Shown here: piece by piece, positions 22,200 to 35,500 of the stretch | Layout of the letters: each line of letters opens with the position of its first letter | Position numbering within the stretch: the stretch's first letter is position 1 | Assembly (NCBI GenBank): GCA_013400155.1 | Contig: VXBM01000420.1 | Span: 62,001 to 126,000 of the forward strand | DNA length: 64,000 nucleotides | Direction: 5' to 3' | Source of the DNA: Helopsaltes ochotensis | Lineage: Eukaryota; Chordata; Aves; Passeriformes; Locustellidae | The notes under the pieces: model-generated | The model's database searches: none | What the model saw: the letters and a program-made list of their open reading frames with translations, nothing else | Told to the model about the DNA's origin: nothing | Program-made: the position numbers and the translations under genes

Positions 22200-23390
22200 A
22201 CTCATTTTCTTTCTGGTTTTTTATTTTCCCAAATGTTTTATCTTGATAGTCAAAATTAAATGCAAAGTGCAAGAAGAGACCTATAAAAAATCAACCAGTT
22301 CCCCAGTATTTGTGACAGTGCCCACACTGCATCTTTTGCATTTTAAATCTGGATTTTCCATCTCTCACAGGATGTCTAAACTAGCTGACTCTAGGAGGGG
22401 AAACCAGTGCTGTGGTATTGCCCAACTCTCTTACGTTTTTAGAGGGCTGGAGATTATCAGTGCATGCTTTGTATGCTGAACACATTATACAAAGTGGGGA
22501 GGAAAGCCAGTGGGGCACAGGTTTGATAAATGCACTGATCAGTGTAGTGCTGCTGAGACATGAGTGTTTCCTGGACACATTAGGACACTGGAAGCTGCAG
22601 AAGATTAAGTGCTAGAGGCTGTCCAAGGAGTCTGAACAATAAAATTTTGGTATCCAGTGCCTCCACTGGCAGTTACGGATCTCTTCGCCTACTCGTTCCT
22701 CCATCACCTCAAAGAGCTGCCCAAGCTGGCTCTGGGAACAGAAGCTGTGGAATCAGGACAGTTGCCCATGTGAATTAACCACCCTGAGGGACAAAATGCA
22801 TTAGCTCAGGCACACCAGGAGCATATGGCTCCACACCTTTGGAGACCTGAATGTGTGCCTTGATGTGTCCTGTGCCACATGGATGAACAAACCCGTCAAT
22901 CTCTTCCAGACCCTCCAGCATGTAGTATGGCCCTGTCAAGAGCTGTCCTTGTGAATGTATGTCCTGCAGTGCCATATGAATGCACGAAGTTCCTTCCCCA
23001 TCACAAGTGAGTGAAAATGCATGTGCTACTAACTGAATAGTATTAAAATAGGTTATTTTAAAGAGTTTTTCTAGTCTGTGCTACCGCTTAGTTTTAATAA
23101 CTGAAAGGCAGAAAGTGGTTGATTCTTTTCTTTTAAACTTTTTGCAGTGTTTGGAATAGCACCACAACACAGTTAAAAGAAAAGTCAAAGGATTATTGAT
23201 TCTACCACAAAGTATATTCATGAGCAGAGAATTTACCAGCAACATACAATGCATATTCCATAGCTCCACAACAAGAACAGACAGAGCGTGAAACTCCTTT
23301 TCACAGAGTTTTCGGACTGCAAAACCTTCAGCGTTGAAGAGCTGATTCCCTTTTTCTTTTGTCTGTCAGCACAATTCTTACCATCTGGAG
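22200..23390 (-). other. CORIN: probable CORIN 3' UTR
   Basis: Sequence downstream of the CORIN stop up to the first AATAAA on the minus strand. A minus-strand open frame at 22775-22975 lies inside it; it has no known motif and I take it as chance. Confidence 0.45.
22220..22225 (-). promoter_or_regulatory. candidate polyadenylation signal of CORIN
   Basis: TTTATT on plus, AATAAA on minus, 1.17 kb past the CORIN stop. An ATTAAA on minus at 23093-23098 is a nearer alternative. Confidence 0.4.
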
Positions 23391-23573
23391 TTAGTTTAGC
23401 AGAAAGGTGTGGATGTATATTTGTCTTTCAATCCACTCAATAAAATGTGACACGTTACTGTAAACTCCAGGTCCCAAAACCTTGGAAAAGCAGACAGAGC
23501 CCCAAGATGTTAAACCAAACAAAGTCCAGTGCCCTGGAGTGTGCTCACACACAAGTGGTCCTCCACTGTCACC
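23391..23573 (-). CDS. CORIN: CORIN terminal exon with catalytic serine
   Basis: Encodes 60 residues: GDSGGPLVCE, LFGLTSWGSVCFSKVLGPGV, and the end QIYIHTFLLN followed by TAA. The Ser of GDSGG is the nucleophile. Acceptor gttgcag on the minus strand; phase 0. Confidence 0.97.
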   Translation of the reverse strand, partial: GDSGGPLVCEHTPGHWTLFGLTSWGSVCFSKVLGPGVYSNVSHFIEWIERQIYIHTFLLN

Positions 23574-26500
23574 CTGCAACAGGAGAGTTAAAAACAGTCC
23601 ATTATACACGTGGCCAGCACTCATTGTTAAAGCTGTATCATGGTTCCTACAGCCATTTGCCTTCAGCGAATAACTCAGCTGTAAAAACCAGCTGCTCTGA
23701 TGAACTGTGTAGCCACACACAGCATTACCAGCATTTATTACCCATTACATTTGTACAAGAAATCACCTGCAAAAGCTCATACAAATTAAAAATTTAACTA
23801 ATAGACATAAACCTTAAGAGTCTTCTAGCAGGATTTCATTAACATGAAGGTAAGTTGTTTACACCAGTATTAGCAATAATGGTAATAATAAAAGTTGGGT
23901 TAAAGTATGTAAACAGTTGTCATTCCCAGGATAAAGTATGCTACACCTGATTAACATCATAGTACTTTGATTTCTAAGAGCAATTTTGTTTGTTGAAACT
24001 TGCTGATTACAGAGAAGCCTACCATGCAAGAGTCCACAGTGCCAGATTCGTAGCCGGCACACAGCATCCTGCTGGTGATGATTTTCATGTCAAAATATGA
24101 CTGGCATTGTTCTAAGGAAATTATGCGAACCTCTCCTTCTTGAAGCTTGAAAGGCACTGAAAAACAGAATTAAGTGTTTACACAAATTCACAAATACTTA
24201 CCTATTATGACTCCATGAGGTGTGACAAACATTTCCACTGGAATACATTATAAATATTGCTCTCGCTATATATATTAAATGTAAGGAGCACTATGTGTTG
24301 CCTTCTGAAGAAGGACTAAACACATGGGGACTGGTGGGACATTTGCTGTTTATTGAGCATTTGCACCTTGATGTGATGCAGTTTGTGACTTTTAAGAGGG
24401 GGGCAGCAGTGGCTGGAAAATAGAAATATGAGACAGGTGAACAACAGGTTTGATTCACTATTCCAGGGCAGCACCTCCCTGTTTCTTGGTGTCTGTCATG
24501 GTAAAACTTCATCATAATCACAGCCATTTTGGTTATTTTTGGATAAATTTGATTTACAGAATGTACCAGGAAATCAGAATTTGAAACTAATGAAATTATT
24601 GTAATATGTTCAAGAGACAACAGACGACTACTTCCTAGTCTGAGCAACTGACTGAGCTCGAATTCTAATCAAAGTTCTTCAACCTAGGATATGGATTACT
24701 GAATGCTATGTATCCGCAGTGGGTTTTGATGCTTCCTAGTATAAAATCAATACATTAGAGAAAAAAAAATTCATTTACCAGTGCTGCAAAAACATTCTGT
24801 TGGAGGTTTTTTTCCCTGACATCATATAGAGGTATTTTCAGATGGGTAGAGATGCTGGTAAACAGCTTATCATTCATGTGTGCAATTTAATTTTTATCAC
24901 ATCTAACCTGGCCACTACAACTGAAGTTCCACTGAAGCAATACAGAAAGGAAGATTTCCTTACCCAGCGTACAGAAGAGCCATCCCTAGTAATTATTATA
25001 ATAACAGCAAAGGAAGAAACACAATGGCTAGTGCACTAAAAATGTTGAGGCCAGGCTAATTTGCATACTATTTTGCAAGAATCATTTTGCCTGAACAAAG
25101 ATTTACATAACACAACAGTTCTCATCAAGAATTGTAGCAGCCTCAAAACAAGAAAACACACTAACGCTCTGTTCAGAGACACAAAAGCAGTATTTGTGAT
25201 TATGGAATAAATTGTGTGACTTGTACAAAATTATTCGTGACCCTGTTCCTCCAGTCTGTATGCCAGTGCTTCCAGTGCCTACACCTCTCACTGAACTAAG
25301 AGTGTTTCCCTTGCACTGATGATGTGATACCTTTGCAATATTTTTATGAATGCAACTTAGGTAAAATCATAACTAATGCAGGGGACTTGATAGAAGTTTC
25401 CAGATCCTCAACATTTTTAAAAATCAAACCAGTGTCTAAGTAAGTATTAAGGAGCATAATTGATGCTGCTGCTTGAAAAAGCTAGGCTATAGTCACATCT
25501 TGATCCCTTCAAGAGTAGTTACACCTCCCTAGTATTTACTAAGATGCAGTTATAGCATAAATGGATAAAAGTTTGTAATGGTATAACTTATTTGATTTGC
25601 TCAGTAGAAGCTTCATATGTTTTTCCAAAGTCACAAAAATATTCATCTTACTTTTGTTGCCCATGTGTCCCCAGCCTGTGATGTAGCAGTAGGTGTCTGG
25701 CTGAACCAACTGGTCCTTGCTGGGCAAGCAGACAGGTCTTACATAGCTTGTCTCATTGATATCCTCATCTAGTTCCACAATGCTGATATCATAGTCTACA
25801 ACTGCTCTGTTGTAGCGTGGATGGAGGATGATGGTCCTCACTAGTCGGGTCTGCATGAAACTTGATGGATGATCAAGATTGTTAATCCCAAGCACTACTT
25901 TCCAGACAGCTGCATTTTCTCTCCTTTGTAAAAATGGGGGGGGGAAAAAAAAAGTGACATTTCAGTCAAGGTCTTTCTTTTAAGCTAAAATACCCAAGAT
26001 TTTTTTTCTCCCTTTTTGCACACTGCATTTTGCAAAGCATATAAATACTACAAGAAGAAAACAAATATTTATGCATTATTCCTTGCAGCAAAGATCTGAG
26101 CAACAGAAGTTGCTTCTGTTGGAATGGAATGCTTTCCATTTCCCTCCTGCTTGTAATCAAACACACGAAAGCTCACTCCACCAGAAGATATGTAACCATG
26201 TATTAGTAGCTTATTAAAGGCTGTCAAAGTCATCCCTTGGATTCTTCCCAGCATTAGTTGCTCGCATGCTCAGTGGTGAGCCCATACAGATTTCACTGGG
26301 GTGAGAATATTGTTCAGTAGTCTGCTGCTGACAGCAGTTAAGTCCTGCTGAAATCTCTAAGTAGTCTCAAAGAAGCAATTCTATTGTGTAAATTAAATAT
26401 TTTTTGATAGCCGTGGGAAAAGTCCCTTATTTATTCAGCATTCAGTCTGTGCCAAGTATACTTTCTATGCCTAAGATCAAAGGTTACTTTGACTCTTAAT

Positions 26501-29500
26501 TTTTTTTGAGACTCTTTTGGTAAACATACAAAACCACAAAGCAATGATACATATGATACAGGGGGGAGCACTGAACTATTGTCTGTTGAGACACATCAGA
26601 AAAGCCTAGATTTTATGAAAGGCCTCGAGACTGTAATCTTTTGATCCTAACTCATCACAGAATGAGTTGCACGTTCTTCATGGTTTCTAATTATTCTGTG
26701 ATGCTAAAAGCTCTGCAAAAAGTCACCATGTTTCACAACTGCTAAAAGACAACTCCATGTAACTAAGCACCTTTGACAGGACTGAAGCTTATTCAAAGTA
26801 GTGTAAGTAAAAGCATGCAAAATTTCAGCTTTTTCATAGTGCTCAACAGGATTGTAATTCCTGTAATTTGTAAAGAGATTTGGTTGCTAAATCAAGACTA
26901 CATTTATCTTAAGAGTTGGATGAAAATTCTGGCATTTCAGACTATAATGATCATTTTAGCATCATAATCAATTCGTGAGCTGTTCCATAAAGTTACAGAA
27001 ACAAAGTGCTGAGAATATTCACACTATTGTGTTTATGACCATTGTAAAATAGAATTGCCTAGAGAAATAAACAGAATGCATTGTCCTACACATGAAAAAA
27101 AAAAATCTTTAAATGTTTTGGATGCTTTAATGTAATGTATTTCAAAATGATCTTGAAAAAACTCTGGGGACTGTAATAAGAAAACTTGCAAATGATACGA
27201 TGTTTAATGCAGCTCTTTCTATTTATGCCCCCTCCAAGTATTCATGACTATTTGTATCGTGTTTATATGGTCCTCATGTTTTGTATTCCAAACTTCACAG
27301 GAGTTTCACAAAATGGAGCATGTTATATAAAGAACCAGAGCACTTTAAAATCTCTTCATATTGTTGTCTTATCTGATTGGTTTGGGAAATTTTTTGAATT
27401 CTTTATATCAAAAAAATAATTTGTGACATCAAGAATGGTCTTGCTGATGATGTATTAAGCTTACAAAAAAAAGTTCTTCTTACAAATGAAGAATTTCAAG
27501 ATTTCAGCCTTCTGGGTACATTCCCCCCAATGTTTTCAGAAAGGCAGAAGAGAAAAAAGTTCATATAATTTCTCAATCAATTATTAAATCAGAATATCTT
27601 AGTACTTTAAGATCTTTAGAATATAAATGTGAAAGAAACTTTTAACAAGTTCTATTCTGAGCTCACAGGGATATTATGCAACTCTACATGAGGAGTAAAT
27701 GAACAGCTCCAAAATGCAGTGGCACTTGTTATGCGTTTGACAAAACTGGGAGAATTTTTACTTTATAATGTGACAGCTGCTTTACTTATCTTTCAGTAAT
27801 GAGAGGAACCTTATCCAGGAAATTCAACAGCAATCCAGTATTGCTGAAGGATCAACCTCTGTCCCACCCTTTATTTTAGATCTCCAGGAAGTGTTCTTTC
27901 AAAGGATAGGAAACATTCCAGCAGTATATTTAAAAATAGATGGAGAAAGAAGAGATATTCCTTCTGGACCCAAAATCTGATAAAATACAGTAATCTTGTT
28001 TGTATTACACAGGTTTAGCACCCTGTTAGTTTAGAAGGACAAACACCAAAGAACTCAGTTTTTTAGAAATAAAAAGACAAAATGTAAACTTTTACTGAAA
28101 AAGGGAATGACTAACATTATATAGAAATATCAGTTCAAGAGAATCTTGCTTAACATAGAATTTTTGCTGGCTTAAACACAAAGAAAAGTGTTTAGTGCAG
28201 TGCAAAATAATTTCCAGTGAGCAACACCAGTTTAAAGTGGGATTAAGCAACCATATGCCAGAGAAGTACTTACTTACTATAGCAGAAAAGACTTGTTTAC
28301 ATTTTCTTTAGAAACCCAATTAAAAAACTTTGGCACAAGACAAAAGCAATGAGGTAATAAACTTCCCTCTGAAATCTGTGGTTCATCAAAAAGAAATATT
28401 GGTTAGCACCAAAAAGCTGTCAATGATCAAAACAATTGCTAAGACACGTAAACATCCTCTGCACTCCAGACGGTCCCTCCACCATGGCCTCTGATACCAG
28501 GAGGCACTTAGTTGTTAGTGATCGCAGACTTAAAGAGTGGACTGTATAAAAAGAAAATATGTCATTTCAAAATGTCATTGGCACTGTGAGTAAACACTCA
28601 GTTTTTCCTTTTACCAGTGGCCACAGCATTTTTTCAGGGTCTTTTCTACGTTGGTACAGAGGATGGTTGTTAAACCCATGGCAGTTTTATGACAGCTATG
28701 GAATTAATGATTTGGTCTTCTTTCTTTTCCTGTTTCCTTCCGAAAGTCAGGGCATCTTCATTTAGCTTTCATCAGTAGAGATGCCAGCAATGAATATTAA
28801 AACATGCGAAAACCTAAGATGATGCTGGCTTGTACCTTTTTACCTTCTTTTTTAGTCACCTAAAACCAGGTCTCTGTGATTGGCCGTTCTGCAAAGGTCT
28901 TCAGCTGCGCCCCGTGCGTTCGGCGGAGGGGGAAGGACTTGCTAAGGCACGCGTGCGAGCTTATCTACGAGCAGAGAAAGGTCTGAGCGCTCTCACCCTT
29001 CGAAGCAGTGCGCCACCGTCAGCACCCATCTCTTGGCGATGAGCACGCAGCCGCAGATGTGCCCGCTGGGCTCGCTCTGCAGCGAGCACTGCCAGGGCCA
29101 GCGGCCCGGCCGGCTGGTGCGGCCCCCCAGGATCCTCTTGCTCATGCGGGCGGCGGGCCGGCGGCCGCAGTCTGCGGGACACGGCAGCGCGTTAGCACGG
29201 AGCGTGCCGCAACAGGCGGCACATCGGCCTCAGCGACACAGTGGATGAGGCAATCACCGACCACGCACCAGTACCCACCGCCCGGCCGCTCTCTGCATTC
29301 CTTTGTGGCAAAGGATTTGCCCTCCGGTTATTAATTTTGGGTTATTAATTTTGCCTGGATCAGCCCGAAATATTAACCAAGCCAAGTTTGGAACACTGAC
29401 TTCCTTTCACTCAGGAGGTTTCCTAATGTCTTTTTCCTTCTAGCTTGCAACACGTTTGGCTTACTTTGTATTATCCAGAAGAATTGCTTCTGGAAAATCT

Positions 29501-32500
29501 GCTCAGCAATAATGTTTTTCTTAAGTTAGGCGTGACGTCATTGCCATGCTACACGGCAAAATCACTTTGCCTGCAGAAATTACTAAGGGAGAATATTTAA
29601 AGATCTGAAGACATTCTAGTACTTTTTCCATTACACTTTATAAGCCACTTCAACTAAAAATTACACCAGATTACCACCTGCCAGTTACTACTCTAAAATA
29701 ATCCTTCACTTTTGTTTCATTTTATTTTCTGGATTTGAAAGATGCCAGGCTTGTCATTTATCCTGTTTATACTCAGTCTAATTTACAGAACAAAAGAACA
29801 CCATCAGTTTCTGCAACTAGCGTCCCCAGGGAGGATGTGCTGCCATTGCACGTATCTGGGAATATAGTGCTGAAGAAATAAACTAAAGCAATGGTTAGTT
29901 GTGCTTTATAATTCTTATTGTGTTCATTTAACTTCATAGAGTAGGCCACATATGTCAGAACAAAATACCTTCAACAAGCTTTTAGAAAGCTCCTTTGAGC
30001 TTTTTCCTTTCTCTGACGAGCAGCAAATGTTTTGATTAGTTTCCCTCATTTAGCTCCTGTCTTGTAATTCCTTTTCCCTGACTCAAGCTACTTCAAGTGT
30101 TCTTCAGCAAAGCTCTCCTTGTCTGTAGAACATGGTTTCATCAAAGATGAAGAATTTCTACATTTTCAAATCATTTAAAATTGCACAACCTGCTGTGCAA
30201 ACAGACTTCGTCCATAACTTTCTACTTCAGATTCTTCTGTCCCCTTGAAATCAACAAACAGATCACAGCTTCAACTCCCAGGCAGATAGTCTGCTAACCA
30301 CTCTGCTGGTTAAGGATATTTTCAGCAGGAAGTTTTATCAAATCATTTTTTGAAACCTAACTGCTGACAAAATTCCTTTTGTGGTCTCAGGAATGGGCTA
30401 CACACATGCTTAACACACAGCATCCTAGTCAAAATACAAGAAAAGCTGATGAAATTGAGTAGAGAAAAATAAACCCAGTGAAAAACTGGATGTTGCAGAG
30501 GTCTAGTAAAAATTTCAGAATGAATCCTCACTAAACATCTTCATTTTTTAAAGCGATTTAACACATTTTGAAAAATAGCTACTTTATAAGCACTTCTCAC
30601 TTACCGTCTTTAGTGCAAAAGAGAGCCACTTTGCTTCTGCTTTGACACGTCTGTCTAAATATTGAAACAAAACATGGTGGTGATTAATTAATCTCATTAA
30701 GTGATTAATTTTGGTAATTTGAAAATCAGCATTGTATTGTATTCATTGGTGTAATCCAGCTGTTAAAAATTCCCTCAAACTGTAAAAAGAAACTCAAGGA
30801 GCTTCCTATGCTGGGTCATCCATGGTTTCCAGCATCTGCCTGAAGATAATTCAAAATATTAATTCAACTTTACAATACATTTCATGAGTAGGTGTTACGT
30901 ATTTTGCAGACTACCTTGCTCCCTAGGCATTGATTGAGTTCTGAGGTCAGCTGGGATGCACAGTCTGTCCAGTTCTTATTTATAGTACTTGAAAGCACAG
31001 ATTGCCAGTCTTCTCTTCCTTACAGTCAAAAGGACAGGATTTTCTTTAAAATGCCTTTGATAACAGATGATCTTTCATGCCCTAAGAGTTTGGCTATTTT
31101 AAAAGAACCTAGGAAGTTTGCATAAGTAGGTATTAGAACAACAAAAACTTATAAGTTCTGTTGAAAATCTTCAGATAAGAGAGGAAAAAATTGATTTTTT
31201 TTGTCAAGCGAGGAGAAATCACAGTTAAATCAGCAAGCACTGTTGCCCAACTAGCTGACTGCCTTTTTATTTCCACAATTTTTTCATTCCTAGTGTGTAC
31301 ATGCTTTTCTGAGTCAGGTGCAGAGCTACGTTGGACTGGATACACAGGTCATTTCTCTGCCAGGTAATTCTTTGCAGACTTTAATCCCAGCAGGTAGGTA
31401 GTATATTTAAAACTGCAGCCACCTAAAAAGAGGCTGCATTTCATGTTAAGTCATACTAATGTGGGCAAAATAACAGTGTCAGCCAGCTCACCAGATTACC
31501 TTGAATCTGAAATTTAACCAAACTTTTGTCCCTTACATTGCACATATCTCATTCATACACTGTGAAAATCAGTCTGTTTCTCTTCCTGAAAACTCAGTTC
31601 GTAAAATTATTATTCTAGAGATAGCAGAGATAGGCAACCAATTTCAGGAAATAAATTTTTGTACACAATTTTGACAGGCAAAGAAAATATATGGAATATA
31701 ACTGAGACCAGCCATGCTCATGTTTTACACTTGTTTCTTTGACTTACCATACAGCCAGCTCTAAAGAGAAAACTTTAAGCTTTTATGTGTGCATTGCCTG
31801 CAGTGTGCCATTCCCTCCTATCAACGCTTCATGATTTAGTGGTGTATTTGTTAGTTCTTGGCCAAGTTCCCATTAGTCCAGAAACCTGGCAGCTGCTTTA
31901 AACATACAACATACTCCATAGCACAAACATTTTCCATGCTGCAGCTGATCCAGATGAACACACCTAGACTGCAGGGCTCAGAAGCACTTCCCAGTCATCT
32001 GGACTGGATGCCTGATGCAGCCAAAACAAAAACAGCCTCACCCTTCATGCACCCTTACCCCTTAGCTTCTCACTTCTTGTTATCCCTTTTCTGAATTCAG
32101 GGGGACTGGAACATCTGCTTCCTACATGTAACTTTCATTTATGCAGTAGATTTAACAATAATCCTCCTTACTGATGTTTTCCCTCCTTTAACATGCACTT
32201 TGGACAAAACTAAATCTTTTGCGACTACAATTTGTAACTCAGACGCTCCAGATCCATTACATTATATGTTTCCTAGAAGACCTCTTTCAAAAACATCAAA
32301 AAGTACCTTGAAATTTCTGCTTTGCACTTTAGTGACTGAACAGATTATGATTGTGAATCTGCCTTTGCATCTGGTCACAACCCAAGGTGTTTATACTTGT
32401 ATTACTCTAGAGAAAAGCATTTAAATACTGTTAGGCTAGAAGAAAAAAGACAGTGAGAAAGGAAAATCAAAGAGTTAAAAAGACAACTTTCAAGTATCAG

Positions 32501-35500
32501 GCACCATTCAGTAATGGCCCTTCTAGACGAAGAACTAGGAGAAATACTAATGTAAAATAAAAAAGGTACAAAACTGAGATGTAAGAAAGCAAAATTAGGT
32601 CCTTATGAAAAGGCACAATCTTTAGTATTCTGCTGCTAGGGAAAACTATGAGTATAGAAAATAATGGAGCCAAGCAAAAGAAAAGGAGGTTTCTTCCTCA
32701 GATTTTTGTCTTCACATATGTTGTATCTCTGCAGTTACTCAAGACAATCTTTTCTTGTGAAACCGAAGGATTTTCTATGGAAGAACGATGTTATGAAAGC
32801 TCCTGGGCATTTCAGAGAATAGGGAAACCATGAATCTGCTTTTTGAAGAATGCAGTTGCCAATGGGGATTAGGTGGCTCTCCCAGTTTTGCCCTGGATTT
32901 CTAGTTCACTGGCTCTTCAAAGTCACACTTTGAATGTCTCAACCATGAGATCCTGGCTTCTGTAACTGAAGTAACTTTAGTACTTCTGTAACTTTAGTAA
33001 CTGAACCCTATATAGTTGGGTTAATGAAAAGGAATATACCATCATCTGAAGCCAGAGCTAAGGAAACCTACTGTAAGTGGATATAGCCTCTACTGAAGAA
33101 GCTGTGGATGGTCCAAATTAATGAATCCAGACTACATGGGCTGTAGAGGATAATAAGATGTTGCTGTAGATTTTGCTGTATAGTACTTGATGGACTTTCT
33201 TGCTCAGCAGAGATTTAACGAAGGTGTTTGGTCCAGGTGCTTCAAGGTCATCACCTCTGTATCACTCAAATGCTGTTATTCTACCAGAACAGGCCCCTGA
33301 GGATTCACAAAATCGTCTCAAAAGAGACTACAGTGGTTGCAGACACTAAAATAATTGTACACTGTATCTTCACAACTTACATGAGTATATGCTGGGATAT
33401 ATACACAGATACCATGCATAAAAAGATCTTACCAAAGAGTTTGCCATCCTGCATTGATAAGTGACCACCCACAGCAGTGAAATAGGTCCTTTTTCATTTG
33501 TTACTTACCCATTCACTAGGAGTGCATGTAAAGTGGATGCATTTTTATTCTTCCAGTCTGAGTGCAGATTCAGCCATTTTTGGTCCTGCATTTGCTCATT
33601 CTCTATTACAATTTCTGTTTTGGATGGTCCTCTGAAACAAATGAAAGACATTGATAGAACTTCTGGTAGATTCCTATGTTACAGTTATGAAGATGAAGAG
33701 GGCCTAATAGATCTTTTTGCTCCAAAGATACATGTCTGAATGATATGGCAAAGCCACGAGTGGCAGCTACACAGTTAAGAGAATGAAATCATCCCAAGAA
33801 GCCAGGCCAGCCAACATATGACTGTCACGTTGTATTTCCCAACAAGAAGCAGAATTGGAATCAGGAACAGCAAGAACCATCTGATGGCATTTACTGTAAT
33901 GCACACATTGATACTGTTTCAACAGTTTCTTGCCCTCCCAAAATGCGAAAAAAAATAGATCTTCCTATGCAAAAGAGGTAACAGAAAAAAAAAATCTTAC
34001 ATTCCTGTCATTGGAAATCCATTAAAATTTAACAGTAAAGAGCTGTCTAGGTCTTGTTAATAAGACTTGTTATTAAGAGAGCATCTCTGAAGTCCAAGCT
34101 GCCTGCTTTGCAAAACAGAACAAATCACTGGTGACGATGCCAAACCCGTTCTTCTGCAGCAACCTAACAAGTATGTCACCGTTACAATGGTTCACTGGGA
34201 GATACTTTCATACATCTACTTCCTCAGTCTAGTTATTGCCTGATAGACTCAAGAAATTACTATTTTATTAAGCTTTAACTGCCAAATGGAAAAAAAAATT
34301 GAGCATTTCTAAATTGCTTTACTTGTCATGCAGCTTTCCAACAAAGAACCATTCATGATTAGCCATCAATCCCAGTCAAAGGCCAAATTCTAAATCCTAA
34401 TTCATGGAAAAGAGAATGAGAGAATTTCAGAAAAACTGTAGTGTGTCCTTAAATCAGCCTCAGACCCAATCTCTCATGATAGTACCTGGTAATAGTACCT
34501 ACAGCCAGCCAGGATGTTAGTTTAAGTCCAATTCTCAATACTGACTATATTTATTTTTAAAAAAACTTTACAAAATATCAACATTCTTTACCCACTTGAT
34601 TGCATAAACTAACAGAGATCAAAGAATTCTGTTTTATGGTAAAATTGTCAGTGTAACCATATGGAAATCTTTTCAGCACAGCTGGCAGAATAAACCAAAG
34701 TTTGAGGTCACAGCCCTGGACCCTGCCTGTTACATGACTTATTTTTCAGAACCTTCTCTGGGCATATTAAGCAAATGTCATTCCATGATCTACTAACCAG
34801 AATGTGCAGGCATATGTTTGCTGTAAAAAGAGTTTTCTTTCTCAGTGCCTGCTTTTAGCCTACACAAAAAGATCTCCACTCTTCCATATTTCCCATCCTT
34901 TTTCCTACCAAACATATGCAACCCTTTTTCTTATGATGACATTCTGCCTTATGATCCGCTCTGAACAATGATGTTCACCATTTCATAACTTAGTACAGCG
35001 ATATTTTATGAACTTGTAAACAGTGTCTGATCTATAAAATATGTAACTCAAAAATGTGCAAAAAGATGCAAATATCATGCCACTTGATGAATCCAAATCT
35101 GTATTATACCAAATACCAGATTGTTTTGATGAAACCTGCAGTTCGGAATTACAGATTACAGTGACGTTACAATCATAATTAAAGAGATAATGTACTTGTA
35201 AATCAAGGTAACAACCTACAAAACACTTACACCTGCATGAAAGTTTATAATTATTTTACTTAACAAAGGTAAGATCATACCTATATCTTTCTTCTTCGGT
35301 GGTCACAGCTTGACATAACTCAAAATGAGGATACCTTAATTTATATCTTTAGAGTGGCTTCTATATTTATGTTCTCCCCTTGATGGTCCTTATAAAAGAT
35401 TTTCTTTTCGATAGGCAATAGATTGTCTCCTTTCATCTCTTTAATGAAAAATAGCCAGAATGAAGGGGAACAAAGACCCTCATTTCTAGATGAAGAAAGC

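Larger units (their letters stand above)
17361..22200. other. region between the convergent genes
   Basis: About 4.8 kb with no exon, RNA gene or clear transposon. It holds a (GT)n microsatellite near 18869, a G/T-rich tract near 19000-19100, an AT palindrome near 20075 and a short A run near 21428. The longest open frames (20815-21234, 21108-21512) overlap each other and show no known motif. Confidence 0.7.

Noticed and set aside
22775..22975. Minus-strand open frame of 66 codons in the CORIN 3' UTR
   Set aside because: No recognised family; start context and position give no support.
28961..29334. Open frames on both strands in the GC-rich block
   Set aside because: Shadows of the CORIN exon at 28997-29171; GC-rich sequence has few stops.
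30605..30650. A 46-nt version of the CORIN mini-exon starting at ACG
   Set aside because: It breaks frame with the exon at 33509-33631; the 50-nt version fits.
33461..33739. Plus-strand open frame of 92 codons
   Set aside because: It is the antisense of the CORIN SRCR exon at 33509-33631.
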